From: Candidatus Pelagibacter sp.
GTDB taxonomy: Bacteria; Pseudomonadota; Alphaproteobacteria; Pelagibacterales; Pelagibacteraceae
Assembly (NCBI GenBank): GCA_029941985.1
Contig: JAPYTV010000044.1
Span: 1-7,275, forward strand
Direction: 5' to 3'
Length of the DNA: 7,275 bases
The number at the start of each line of letters is the position of its first letter. Position 1 is the stretch's first letter. The notes under the pieces are model-generated. The model was not told where the DNA came from, did not search any database, and saw nothing but the letters and a program-made list of their open reading frames with translations. Below are positions 1-5,834 of this stretch, one piece after another. The position numbers and the translations under genes were made by a program.

Positions 1-1124
1 ATAGAATGATTTGTTAATTCAGTTTTTACACCCATCATATTTAAAATTTTAGAACCCCATTTTAATCTTGGGCTTTCTTTTTGATTGAGTTCAGACAATT
101 CTCTAAAATAAGAAACTCCATTCGCTCTAGCAGCAACTAAAAAAATAATCAAAAATTCATCAATAGCACTAGCATTTAAACTTGGAGGGCAATTAATACT
201 TTTTATTTTTTTTGAACTTTTTACAAAAATATCTGAAATTTTTTCTCCTTTATAATTCTTTTTATTTTTAAGTAATATTTTAACACCCATTTTTTTTAAA
301 ATTTTGATAACGCCAGCTCTTGAAGAATTAATATTTACATTTTTAATTAGTAATTTTGAATTATTAGATAAGGCCGTAAGAACTATAAAAAATGCGCTAG
401 AGCTAATATCAGCTGGAACTGTATAATTAAATGAGTGAATTTTTTTTTTCCCCTTAATTTTAATATGATCAAATTTTTTTGTTTTCTTTACTTTGATTGG
501 AATTTTTAAATATCGAAAAAGTAATTCTGTATGATTTCTTGATTTTTTTGCTTTTATTGATGTTATACCCGAAGTATTAAGTGCGGCTAACATCACACTG
601 CTCTTACATTGAGCCGAAGCTCTATTTTCAATATAGTTTATAGGTTTTGTTATTTCAGATCCTATAATTGATAAAGGCAATTTTTTTCTTTGATTAGGGT
701 AAAATTTAGCGCCAAAACTTTTTAGTGGTTTAATTACTCTAGAAAAATCTCTTTTTGATAAACTTTTATCACCGATTATTTTAATTTTTTTTTTAGAATG
801 AACTAGCAAACCAAACATTAATCTGCTTAATGTTCCAGAATTTCCAGCATTTAATGTTAAATTATTTTTGTAATTATAGCTGTTAAGACCTTTGCCAATA
901 ATTTCACAATAATTGTTTTTAAAATTAACTTTTACGCCTAATTTTTTAAGACAATTTACTGTGCTTAGCACATCATCAGACTTTAAAAGTTTATAAGCTC
1001 TTGATTTACCAGTTGCTTGAGAAGCAATTAGAGCCCATCTTATAGACAAACTTTTATCTCCTTCTATTGATATTTTTTTGTTAAAAGATTTAATCTTTTT
1101 ATTTATTTTAAGAAATTTGCTCAT
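1..1124 (-). CDS. aroA: 3-phosphoshikimate 1-carboxyvinyltransferase (EPSP synthase), C-terminus cut by window edge
   Basis: This cytoplasmic shikimate-pathway enzyme transfers the enolpyruvyl group of PEP to shikimate-3-phosphate. I translated it from the ATG at 1122-1124; the frame stays open for about 374 codons to the left edge, so some tens of C-terminal residues are missing. Family motifs appear in order: GDKSLSIR near residue 22 (K24 and R29 match E. coli K22 and R27), NAGNSGTLSR near 92-101, GDKSLSKRD near 118-126 (R125 matches E. coli R124), SAQCKSS near 170-176, SRNHTE near 194-199, PADISSSAFF near 236-245, IDEFL near 320, and LNQKESPRL near 345-353 with the conserved Asp and Glu. 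Oddities are Glu in place of Pro before GDKS and Asp in place of Pro in the usual KRPM motif. I believe related SAR11-type enzymes share the second change. It starts 17 bases after the lptB stop, so it is probably the next gene of that operon. No Shine-Dalgarno sequence precedes it. Confidence 0.96.
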   Translation of the reverse strand, partial: MSKFLKINKKIKSFNKKISIEGDKSLSIRWALIASQATGKSRAYKLLKSDDVLSTVNCLKKLGVKVNFKNNYCEIIGKGLNSYNYKNNLTLNAGNSGTLSRLMFGLLVHSKKKIKIIGDKSLSKRDFSRVIKPLKSFGAKFYPNQRKKLPLSIIGSEITKPINYIENRASAQCKSSVMLAALNTSGITSIKAKKSRNHTELLFRYLKIPIKVKKTKKFDHIKIKGKKKIHSFNYTVPADISSSAFFIVLTALSNNSKLLIKNVNINSSRAGVIKILKKMGVKILLKNKKNYKGEKISDIFVKSSKKIKSINCPPSLNASAIDEFLIIFLVAARANGVSYFRELSELNQKESPRLKWGSKILNMMGVKTELTNHS

Positions 1125-1141
1125 GTTAACTTATTAATATT

Positions 1142-1918
1142 CTAGCTAAGTTTAAAAGATTCTCCAAAATAAGCAGATTTAGCTTCATTATTATTTATCA
1201 ACTCAGAAGGAGTTCCGGCTGCTACTATTTTACAATTTGAAAGAACAATCGCTACATCAACGCATGTTAGCAAATCTCTTGCTTGATGATCGCAAAGTAT
1301 TATGGATATATTATTTTGACTCTGTAAATTAACAATAATTTGTTGTAGCATTTTAATGGTCATTACATCTAATGCTGCAAAAGGTTCATCCAATAAAAGA
1401 ATTTTTGGATCACCTAATAATGCTAATGAAACTATTAATTTTTTTTTTTGTCCACCAGATAAATAACTTGCTTTAACATCTCTAACTGCATCTAATTCAA
1501 ATTTTCCTATCAAAGAATTTATTTTTTCATTTCTTTTTTTTTTATCAGGAACTAAAATTTCACCAATTGCATTTAAATTTTCTAAAAGAGTTAAATCGTG
1601 AAAATACCCACCATGTTGGGGAACGTAACCAATTTTAAATTTTGTAGTTCTTAAATAAATTGGATAATCGTTAACAGTTGTTGAATTAATAGTTATAGAG
1701 CCATAATCAGGCTTAATAAGACCAGTAATTAAATTAAATATTGTTGATTTTCCAACACCATTAGGTCCCAGTAATCCAAGAACTTGGCCTTCATTTACGA
1801 CAAAACTTACATTATCTAAAATTTTTCTTTTTCCAAATGATAAAGATAGTTTATCTAATTTTATTATTGGTTTTTTTGTCTTAAAATATTTTATACGAAA
1901 TTTTTTAATTATAGCCAT
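1142..1918 (-). CDS. lptB: LPS export ABC transporter ATP-binding protein LptB
   Basis: This is the cytoplasmic ATPase of the LptB2FGC complex, which extracts lipopolysaccharide from the inner membrane and pushes it towards the outer membrane. The 258-residue protein has every ABC ATPase element: Walker A GPNGVGKST at 51-59, Q-loop Gln101, signature LSGGQ at 153-157, Walker B ILLLDE at 173-178, a D-loop ending at Asp184, and switch His211. The DEPFAALD stretch and the LptC neighbour support LptB over other ABC families. It carries about 17 extra Lys-rich residues before the usual LptB start. The signature is followed by KKK, where Arg residues are common. The ATG shares one base with the lptC stop codon (TAATG), which suggests translational coupling. 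An 11-base homopolymer lies exactly in the signature region. The permeases LptF and LptG are not in the window. Confidence 0.93.
   Translation of the reverse strand: MAIIKKFRIKYFKTKKPIIKLDKLSLSFGKRKILDNVSFVVNEGQVLGLLGPNGVGKSTIFNLITGLIKPDYGSITINSTTVNDYPIYLRTTKFKIGYVPQHGGYFHDLTLLENLNAIGEILVPDKKKRNEKINSLIGKFELDAVRDVKASYLSGGQKKKLIVSLALLGDPKILLLDEPFAALDVMTIKMLQQIIVNLQSQNNISIILCDHQARDLLTCVDVAIVLSNCKIVAAGTPSELINNNEAKSAYFGESFKLS
1439..1449. repeat. 11-base homopolymer (T on plus strand) inside lptB
   Basis: An uninterrupted run of 11 T on the plus strand reads as A on the lptB strand. It encodes the Gln-Lys-Lys-Lys of the ABC signature region (about residues 157-160). A second run of 10 lies at 1534-1543 in the same gene. 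The frame is intact in this sequence. Confidence 0.9.
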
Positions 1919-2508
1919 TAGTTTATATTTATAATTTTTACTGTGTCTGAAATATTATTCATAAAAATTTTTGAACTTTTCGTGATCAAATTAACCTCAA
2001 TCTTATCTGCTTCTAGTTTGGTATTTAAGTTTTTATAAATTATATTGTTGGATAGAACTACTAAATTTTTTTCAAACATCAAATCTAAATTATCTGAATT
2101 GATTATATGCATATTATAAGTCATTAAGACATTTCCATAAAAGTTAGTATTATTATTTATATCGTTATAGATAGCATTGTCTGCATATATTTTTATTGGC
2201 ATTGAACTATTCAAGTTTATGGTTGCAATAACTTTTTTCATTTTAATTAGTTCAGTTTTATTGTGAATTATCTCTGCAAATTCAGATGAAATAACATAAA
2301 AATCACCATCCTTAAGCTCCGAAACATATTCTATATTATATATAAGGTTAGATTTTTTTTCATTTAAATTTTTTTCATTATTGATAGTTTCAACATTTTT
2401 TGAAGTATTAGTTATATTTTTTTTTATAAAATAAATTTTTAAAAAAAAAAAAGAAATTAGAAAAACAACCATAAAAAGAAATAATTGTAAAAATGTTTTG
2501 TTCAGCAT
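1918..2508 (-). CDS. lptC: LPS export periplasmic/inner-membrane protein LptC
   Basis: LptC is a bitopic inner-membrane protein whose periplasmic beta-jellyroll receives LPS from LptB2FG and hands it to LptA. The 196-residue product has a short N-terminus, one hydrophobic helix at about 6-23 followed by Lys residues, no evident signal-peptidase site, and then a Lys/Asn-rich linker. From about residue 58 onward come alternating short beta-strand patterns typical of the LptC/OstA fold. These include the ADNAIYN...FYGNV stretch near 109-126 and a repeated LEADKIEVNL-like strand near the end. The call rests on the single anchor, the size, and the position between kdsD and lptB; the sequence itself is divergent. 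The start directly abuts the kdsD stop, and the stop overlaps the lptB start by one base. LptA shares the fold, but the uncleaved anchor argues for LptC. No separate lptA lies beside it. Confidence 0.85.
   Translation of the reverse strand: MLNKTFLQLFLFMVVFLISFFFLKIYFIKKNITNTSKNVETINNEKNLNEKKSNLIYNIEYVSELKDGDFYVISSEFAEIIHNKTELIKMKKVIATINLNSSMPIKIYADNAIYNDINNNTNFYGNVLMTYNMHIINSDNLDLMFEKNLVVLSNNIIYKNLNTKLEADKIEVNLITKSSKIFMNNISDTVKIININ
2441..2452. repeat. 12-base homopolymer (A on plus strand) inside lptC
   Basis: A run of 12 A on the plus strand is read as T in lptC and encodes the three consecutive Phe of the membrane anchor (residues 20-22). It is the longest single-base run I noticed in the window and lies upstream of the whole periplasmic domain. 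Confidence 0.9.
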
Positions 2509-3486
2509 TTAATTGATATTATTTTCAAGAATATTGTGAATATGAATTATGCCAATTGTTTTAAGCTTATTGCGTTTATCATAAACACATAGGCTAGTGA
2601 TTTTTTTCTTTTTTGAATTCATTATATTAAGAGCTTTAGCCGCTAGTTCATTGCGATCAATAGACATTGGGTCTTTTGTCATTATATTTTTTACAGTTAG
2701 ATTTTGAATATCTTTATTTTTTTGAATTGCTCTTTTTAAATCACCATCAGTTACTATCCCAATAGTTAAATTTTTTTTATTTCTAATTATTAAAATTCCA
2801 AGCTTTTTAGAAGTCATTATTTTTAATGCAGTTTTCATTTTTTCATTTTCATTTATAAATGGAATTTTACCACCAGTTATCATTAAATCTTCTACAGTTT
2901 TTAGTTTGGCTCCAAGGTTTCCAGATGGATGAAACTTTTTAAAATCTAATTTTCCAAATTTTTTATACTTCATTGAAGCGATTGCAAGCGCATCACCTAT
3001 TGCAAGAGAAGTTGTTGTTGAGGAAGTGGGTACAATGCCATGTCCTGCTTCTTTAACTTCCGGAATATATAATTTGATATCAGAAGCTTTGTAAAGAGTT
3101 GAATTTTTTTTTGAAACTATACCAATCAAGGTAATTCTATTTCTGTTAGCAAACTGAATAATATTTTTAAGTTCTTGAGTTTCACCTGAGTAACTTATTA
3201 AAATTAAAACATCTTTTTTAGAAATACTTCCTAAATCTCCATGTGAAGCATCACTGGCAGATAAAGCAAAAGATGGGCTTCCAACAGATGAAAATGTAGA
3301 GCTAAGTTTAGCACTGATTTTTGAAGATTTACCCACACCGCAGAAAATTATTTTAGATTGACATTTAACGATTGCATCTACAGCATCATTAAATGAATTA
3401 CTAATAGAACTTTTTAGTTTTTTTAGAGCCTTTATTTCTAGATCAATTACATCTTTAGCAATTTTTTTATAATTTTTTTTTTTCAT
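2509..3486 (-). CDS. kdsD: D-arabinose 5-phosphate isomerase (KdsD/KpsF family)
   Basis: This cytoplasmic enzyme interconverts ribulose-5-phosphate and arabinose-5-phosphate, the first step towards Kdo in the LPS inner core. The 325 residues fit the family length. An N-terminal SIS domain (about 30-175) carries GVGKSSKIS at 50-58, ASHGDLG at 80-86, SYSGETQEL at 98-106 and PTSSTTTSLAIGDALA at 153-168. By alignment to E. coli KdsD the catalytic set is complete: Lys53, Glu105, Glu146 and His186 (in KFHPSGNLG). Two CBS domains follow (about 198-255, with TDGDLKRAI, and about 265-322). The start codon is followed directly by 11 A residues (Met-Lys-Lys-Lys). The gene begins immediately after the rnd stop and ends immediately before the lptC start, which points to one operon joining Kdo supply with LPS export. 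There is no Shine-Dalgarno sequence. Confidence 0.96.
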   Translation of the reverse strand: MKKKNYKKIAKDVIDLEIKALKKLKSSISNSFNDAVDAIVKCQSKIIFCGVGKSSKISAKLSSTFSSVGSPSFALSASDASHGDLGSISKKDVLILISYSGETQELKNIIQFANRNRITLIGIVSKKNSTLYKASDIKLYIPEVKEAGHGIVPTSSTTTSLAIGDALAIASMKYKKFGKLDFKKFHPSGNLGAKLKTVEDLMITGGKIPFINENEKMKTALKIMTSKKLGILIIRNKKNLTIGIVTDGDLKRAIQKNKDIQNLTVKNIMTKDPMSIDRNELAAKALNIMNSKKKKITSLCVYDKRNKLKTIGIIHIHNILENNIN

Positions 3487-4098
3487 TTAATGAGACCAGA
3501 TATCATCTTTAAAAGAAGCCAAGTCTAAATCAACTCTAGTTTTTAAAAATTTTAAACAATCATTGTATAAATTTATTCTATTTTCTCTAATTAGAATTTT
3601 ATGAAGTTCTTCATGAATTTTATGTAGGTATAATACATCATTAGCACAGTATTTTAATTGGGCAGGTGAAAGTTCACCACCAAAGTCAGAACTTTGAAAT
3701 TGTTTACTAACATCAATATTAATAAATTCCTTAATTAAAGTTTTGAGTGAGTGACTATCAGAATAAGATCTCGCTAGTTTGGAGGCAATTTTGGTGTCTA
3801 AGACGTTTTCAACGTCAATTTTTAAATAATGTTTAATATGAGCCATGTCAGCTCTACCATAGTGAAAAATTTTAGTTACATTTTTATCACCAAGTAATTT
3901 TTTTAAATTTGGAGCATCATAGGTGCTCCTATCCAATTGAACAATATGAGCATCAGAGTTACCTGATGATATTTGTATGAGGCATAATGGATCTCTCTGA
4001 ACATTCAATCCAAGAAACTCCCCATCACAGGAAATTAGTTTGCCTAGTTCAATGTCTGCTGGTATATCTTTTTTGTGCAACTTTATAACTGGGTTCAT
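3487..4098 (-). CDS. rnd: RNase D-like 3'-5' exonuclease (DEDDy family, no HRDC domain)
   Basis: This is a predicted 3'-5' exoribonuclease of the DnaQ/DEDDy superfamily, acting in tRNA or small-RNA 3' maturation. All catalytic residues are visible: Asp25 and Glu27 in the CDGEF motif (Exo I), Asp84 in FHYGRADM (Exo II), and Tyr150 and Asp154 in YCANDVLYL (Exo III). The QFQSSDFGGELSPAQLKYC segment is typical of RNase D. At 203 residues it contains only the nuclease domain and lacks the C-terminal HRDC domains of E. coli RNase D (about 375 residues); short forms are usual in Alphaproteobacteria. It is the first gene of the leftward operon, and its start lies 16 bases from a divergent gene. A 3'-5' DNA exonuclease role cannot be excluded from sequence alone. 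Confidence 0.92.
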   Translation of the reverse strand: MNPVIKLHKKDIPADIELGKLISCDGEFLGLNVQRDPLCLIQISSGNSDAHIVQLDRSTYDAPNLKKLLGDKNVTKIFHYGRADMAHIKHYLKIDVENVLDTKIASKLARSYSDSHSLKTLIKEFINIDVSKQFQSSDFGGELSPAQLKYCANDVLYLHKIHEELHKILIRENRINLYNDCLKFLKTRVDLDLASFKDDIWSH

Positions 4099-4135
4099 TT
4101 TTAAATATATATATATGAAAGCAAAAAATTGTCTA
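4099..4135 (-). promoter_or_regulatory. Possible promoter of the rnd-kdsD-lptC-lptB-aroA operon
   Basis: Read on the minus strand, TAGACA at 4135-4130 matches the -35 consensus at five of six positions. It is followed after 16-18 bases by TATATA within the alternating AT tract of 4105-4116. Transcription would then start at about 4099-4101, giving a leaderless or nearly leaderless rnd message. The -35 lies inside the first codons of the divergent gene. AT-rich sequence makes chance matches common, so this is tentative. Confidence 0.3.
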
Positions 4136-5080
4136 ATTTTTGGTGGCAGCGGGCAAATAGGTCGTCATTTAATAAGAAAGCTAACCAAAAATAATTATAA
4201 AGTAACTGTAGTTACCAGAAACCTACATCAAAAGGGATATGTTATTAAAACTCAAGCTAATGCAGGTTATATTGATATTGTTGAAGTTAATATTTTTGAT
4301 GAAGTAAAAATTAGAAAGCTTTTTACTAAAACGGATATTTGCATTAACCTAGTAGGAATTTTGCATGAAAAAGAAAGAGGTAGCACTTTTGAAAACATTC
4401 ATTCTATCTTTCCATCTTTATTGTCCAAACTTTGTAAAGAATATAAGATTAAACAATTCATTCATTTATCAGCCTTAGGCATTAATGAAGCAACGGATTC
4501 AGATTATGCAAAAAGCAAGCTAGAAGGAGAAGTTAATATTCAAAAAAACTTTCTTTTAACTACAATACTAAGACCATCAGTTGTCTATTCTGTAGACGAT
4601 AATTTTACTACTAGTTTCATGACCTTATTAAATAGACTTCCGGCTTTCCCTCTTTACTATAGTGGAAGAACAAAATTCATGCCCATACATTGTTCTGATT
4701 TAACGGATATTATTTATCAGGTTATTTCGAAAAATATTCATTCAAAAATAATTGAATGTGTTGGACCTCAAACAATTTCATTAAAAGATATTTTAAATAA
4801 ATTGTTAAAACTTATAAATAAGAATAGACTTTTAATTCCACTTCCATTATTTATTGCCAATATTTCAGCAAATTTTTTTCAGTTATTTCCCAAACCCTTA
4901 ATTTCGCGGGATCAAATTAAGCTTCTTCAATACGACAATATTATATCTGGAAAATATCAAACTAATTTTGACATAGGTCTGCCTAGTGTATGTATTTTTG
5001 AAGAAGAAGTTGAAAAGTACTGTTATATGTGGAGAGAAGGAGGACAATTTTCAACTAAAAAATATAACCCTGTTAATTAG
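4115..5080 (+). CDS. NAD(P)-binding atypical SDR, complex I NDUFA9-like protein
   Basis: This 321-residue protein belongs to the extended/atypical short-chain dehydrogenase superfamily. It most resembles bacterial homologues of NDUFA9, the NADPH-binding accessory subunit of respiratory complex I. The N-terminal Rossmann motif is GGSGQIG at 10-16. Arg35 at the end of the second strand (VVTRN) suggests NADPH preference. NLVGIL at 78-83 and HLSALG at 117-122 are characteristic, and Tyr131/Lys135 (YAKSK) keep the YxxxK pair. LRPSVVYS and the FMPIHCSDL stretch match the family core. A start at 4040 is possible in frame, but its 25 extra residues lie antisense to rnd and delay the Rossmann strand, so I use the ATG at 4115. 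No other complex I gene is visible; a sugar-nucleotide epimerase or quinone-related reductase role remains possible. No Shine-Dalgarno sequence is present. Confidence 0.85.
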   Translation: MKAKNCLIFGGSGQIGRHLIRKLTKNNYKVTVVTRNLHQKGYVIKTQANAGYIDIVEVNIFDEVKIRKLFTKTDICINLVGILHEKERGSTFENIHSIFPSLLSKLCKEYKIKQFIHLSALGINEATDSDYAKSKLEGEVNIQKNFLLTTILRPSVVYSVDDNFTTSFMTLLNRLPAFPLYYSGRTKFMPIHCSDLTDIIYQVISKNIHSKIIECVGPQTISLKDILNKLLKLINKNRLLIPLPLFIANISANFFQLFPKPLISRDQIKLLQYDNIISGKYQTNFDIGLPSVCIFEEEVEKYCYMWREGGQFSTKKYNPVN

Positions 5081-5206
5081 AATTAATTTTTAATAGAGTT
5101 TAATAAATTTAATATTTTTTATTTTCTTTTTAGTTGTTAAAGTTATTAATAGATAAATATACAGAAAGTATAAAAATTAAAAACAATACTTTAAGATTTA
5201 AAAATT
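5081..5206. other. Gene-free stretch between convergent genes, no clear terminator
   Basis: This 126-base AT-rich stretch separates the 3' ends of the NDUFA9-like gene and gcrA. It has a T-rich tract at about 5113-5131 and a weak inverted repeat (AAAGTAT at 5165-5171, ATACTTT at 5186-5192, 14-base loop) with only one G-C pair and no adjoining T-run. It may serve both genes as a loose transcription end, but I see no convincing intrinsic terminator and no ORF or RNA gene. Confidence 0.6.
5165..5192. repeat. Weak 7-base inverted repeat between convergent genes
   Basis: AAAGTAT and ATACTTT are perfect reverse complements separated by 14 bases. The stem is nearly all A-T pairs, so folding would be marginal. 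It is the best hairpin candidate in the convergent gap. Confidence 0.3.
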
Positions 5207-5707
5207 TTAACCAGACTTAATTTTTTTTTCAATATATTGAGGAACTTCATCTTCTTTTGTGGTAGGCTCTTCTTTTTTATTTTTAGGCTGGTAAGCGTAG
5301 AGTAAATGAAGCTTGCAGTATGAAAAGTCTTTTAAAGATGATCTACCACAAAAATAAAAAGATTCTTCATCGGGATGACCTATTGGCCATTTGCATGTAC
5401 TTTCATCTAATTCTTCTAGCTTTTTAGGGTTTTCTGGTTGAAAATCTTTTTCAATAATTAATGATTGAAAGTGACTTTTTTTCCCACGTTTTGCTTTTAA
5501 ATTATTTTCTTCATTATTTGTATTTTGAAAATTTTGATTTGAAGAAGCACTTCTGGTTTTTATTTTATAAGATAAATTAAGCCTATGAGCTTTTCCTATA
5601 ACTGCATTTCTACTTATACCACCAATTATTTCGGCGATTTGGCTTGCCGTGCTTCCTTTACCCCAAAGCTCTTTTAATTTGGCAATTTTTTTGTCATCCC
5701 AGCTCAT
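5207..5707 (-). CDS. gcrA: GcrA cell-cycle transcriptional regulator
   Basis: GcrA is an alphaproteobacterial cell-cycle regulator. It binds promoters carrying CcrM-methylated GANTC sites and contacts housekeeping sigma factor to activate transcription. The 166-residue protein has the hallmark N-terminal helix-turn-helix: MSWDD, ELW near 13-15, and SASQIAEIIGG-like and SRNAVIGKAHRL segments to about residue 43. A low-complexity Asn/Lys/Glu linker (about 50-100) follows. The conserved C-terminal sigma-interacting domain has TCKWPIGHP at 104-112, FYFCGR at 117-122 and YCKLHLLYAYQP at 130-141. Cys105, Cys120, Cys131 and His134 are spaced like a metal site, though metal binding is my inference. 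A charged tail follows the YQP motif. I saw no GANTC in its 127-base upstream region; one lies within the gene at 5361-5365. The CcrM methylase is not in the window. The gene is divergent from the permease-argD pair. Confidence 0.95.
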   Translation of the reverse strand: MSWDDKKIAKLKELWGKGSTASQIAEIIGGISRNAVIGKAHRLNLSYKIKTRSASSNQNFQNTNNEENNLKAKRGKKSHFQSLIIEKDFQPENPKKLEELDESTCKWPIGHPDEESFYFCGRSSLKDFSYCKLHLLYAYQPKNKKEEPTTKEDEVPQYIEKKIKSG

Positions 5708-5745
5708 AATGTCTGTATTTAGTATGTTATTTAATTTTTATAACT

Positions 5746-5758
5746 ATATATAGATCAC
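5746..5758. repeat. Near-direct repeat copy 1 (ATATATAGATCAC)
   Basis: This copy lies towards the gcrA side of the divergent region and overlaps the palindrome CTATATATAG. It matches the sequence at 5821-5832 except for one inserted A. It could be an operator half or chance in AT-rich DNA. Confidence 0.35.
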
Positions 5759-5820
5759 ATACGATTTAAAAAAAAACAACACATATTTTTGTTTTTTACA
5801 TAATTAATTAAAAAAACTTT

Positions 5821-5832
5821 ATATATGATCAC
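5821..5832. repeat. Near-direct repeat copy 2 (ATATATGATCAC)
   Basis: This copy ends two bases before the permease start codon and contains the palindrome TGATCA (5826-5831). A protein bound here would cover the probable transcription start of the permease-argD unit. Confidence 0.35.
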
Positions 5833-5834
5833 TT

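Larger units (their letters stand above)
5708..5834. promoter_or_regulatory. Divergent regulatory region between gcrA and the permease-argD operon
   Basis: This 127-base stretch must hold the promoters for both directions. For the rightward unit, TTTACA at 5795-5800 followed by TTTATA or TATATA at 5818-5825 (17-19 base spacing) is a candidate promoter. It would start transcription within a few bases of the ATG at 5835. For gcrA, TATA-like boxes occur at about 5736-5752 on the minus strand without a clear -35. The region also contains the 10-base palindrome CTATATATAG (5744-5753), A9 at 5768-5776 and a duplicated GATCAC motif. It has no GANTC site and no Shine-Dalgarno sequence before either start. 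Confidence 0.5.

Noticed and set aside
1918..2508. The 196-residue protein as LptA rather than LptC.
   Set aside because: It has a membrane anchor without an evident signal-peptidase site, and lies directly after kdsD where lptC is expected. The folds are shared, so some doubt remains.
4040..4114. A 25-residue N-terminal extension of the NDUFA9-like protein starting at 4040.
   Set aside because: It lies antisense to the rnd start, has no ribosome-binding signal, and would place extra residues before the Rossmann strand that normally begins these proteins. The ATG at 4115 is better.
5081..5206. An intrinsic bidirectional terminator in the convergent gap.
   Set aside because: The inverted repeats are short and almost entirely A-T, and no T-run follows the stem. 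I recorded only a weak inverted repeat.
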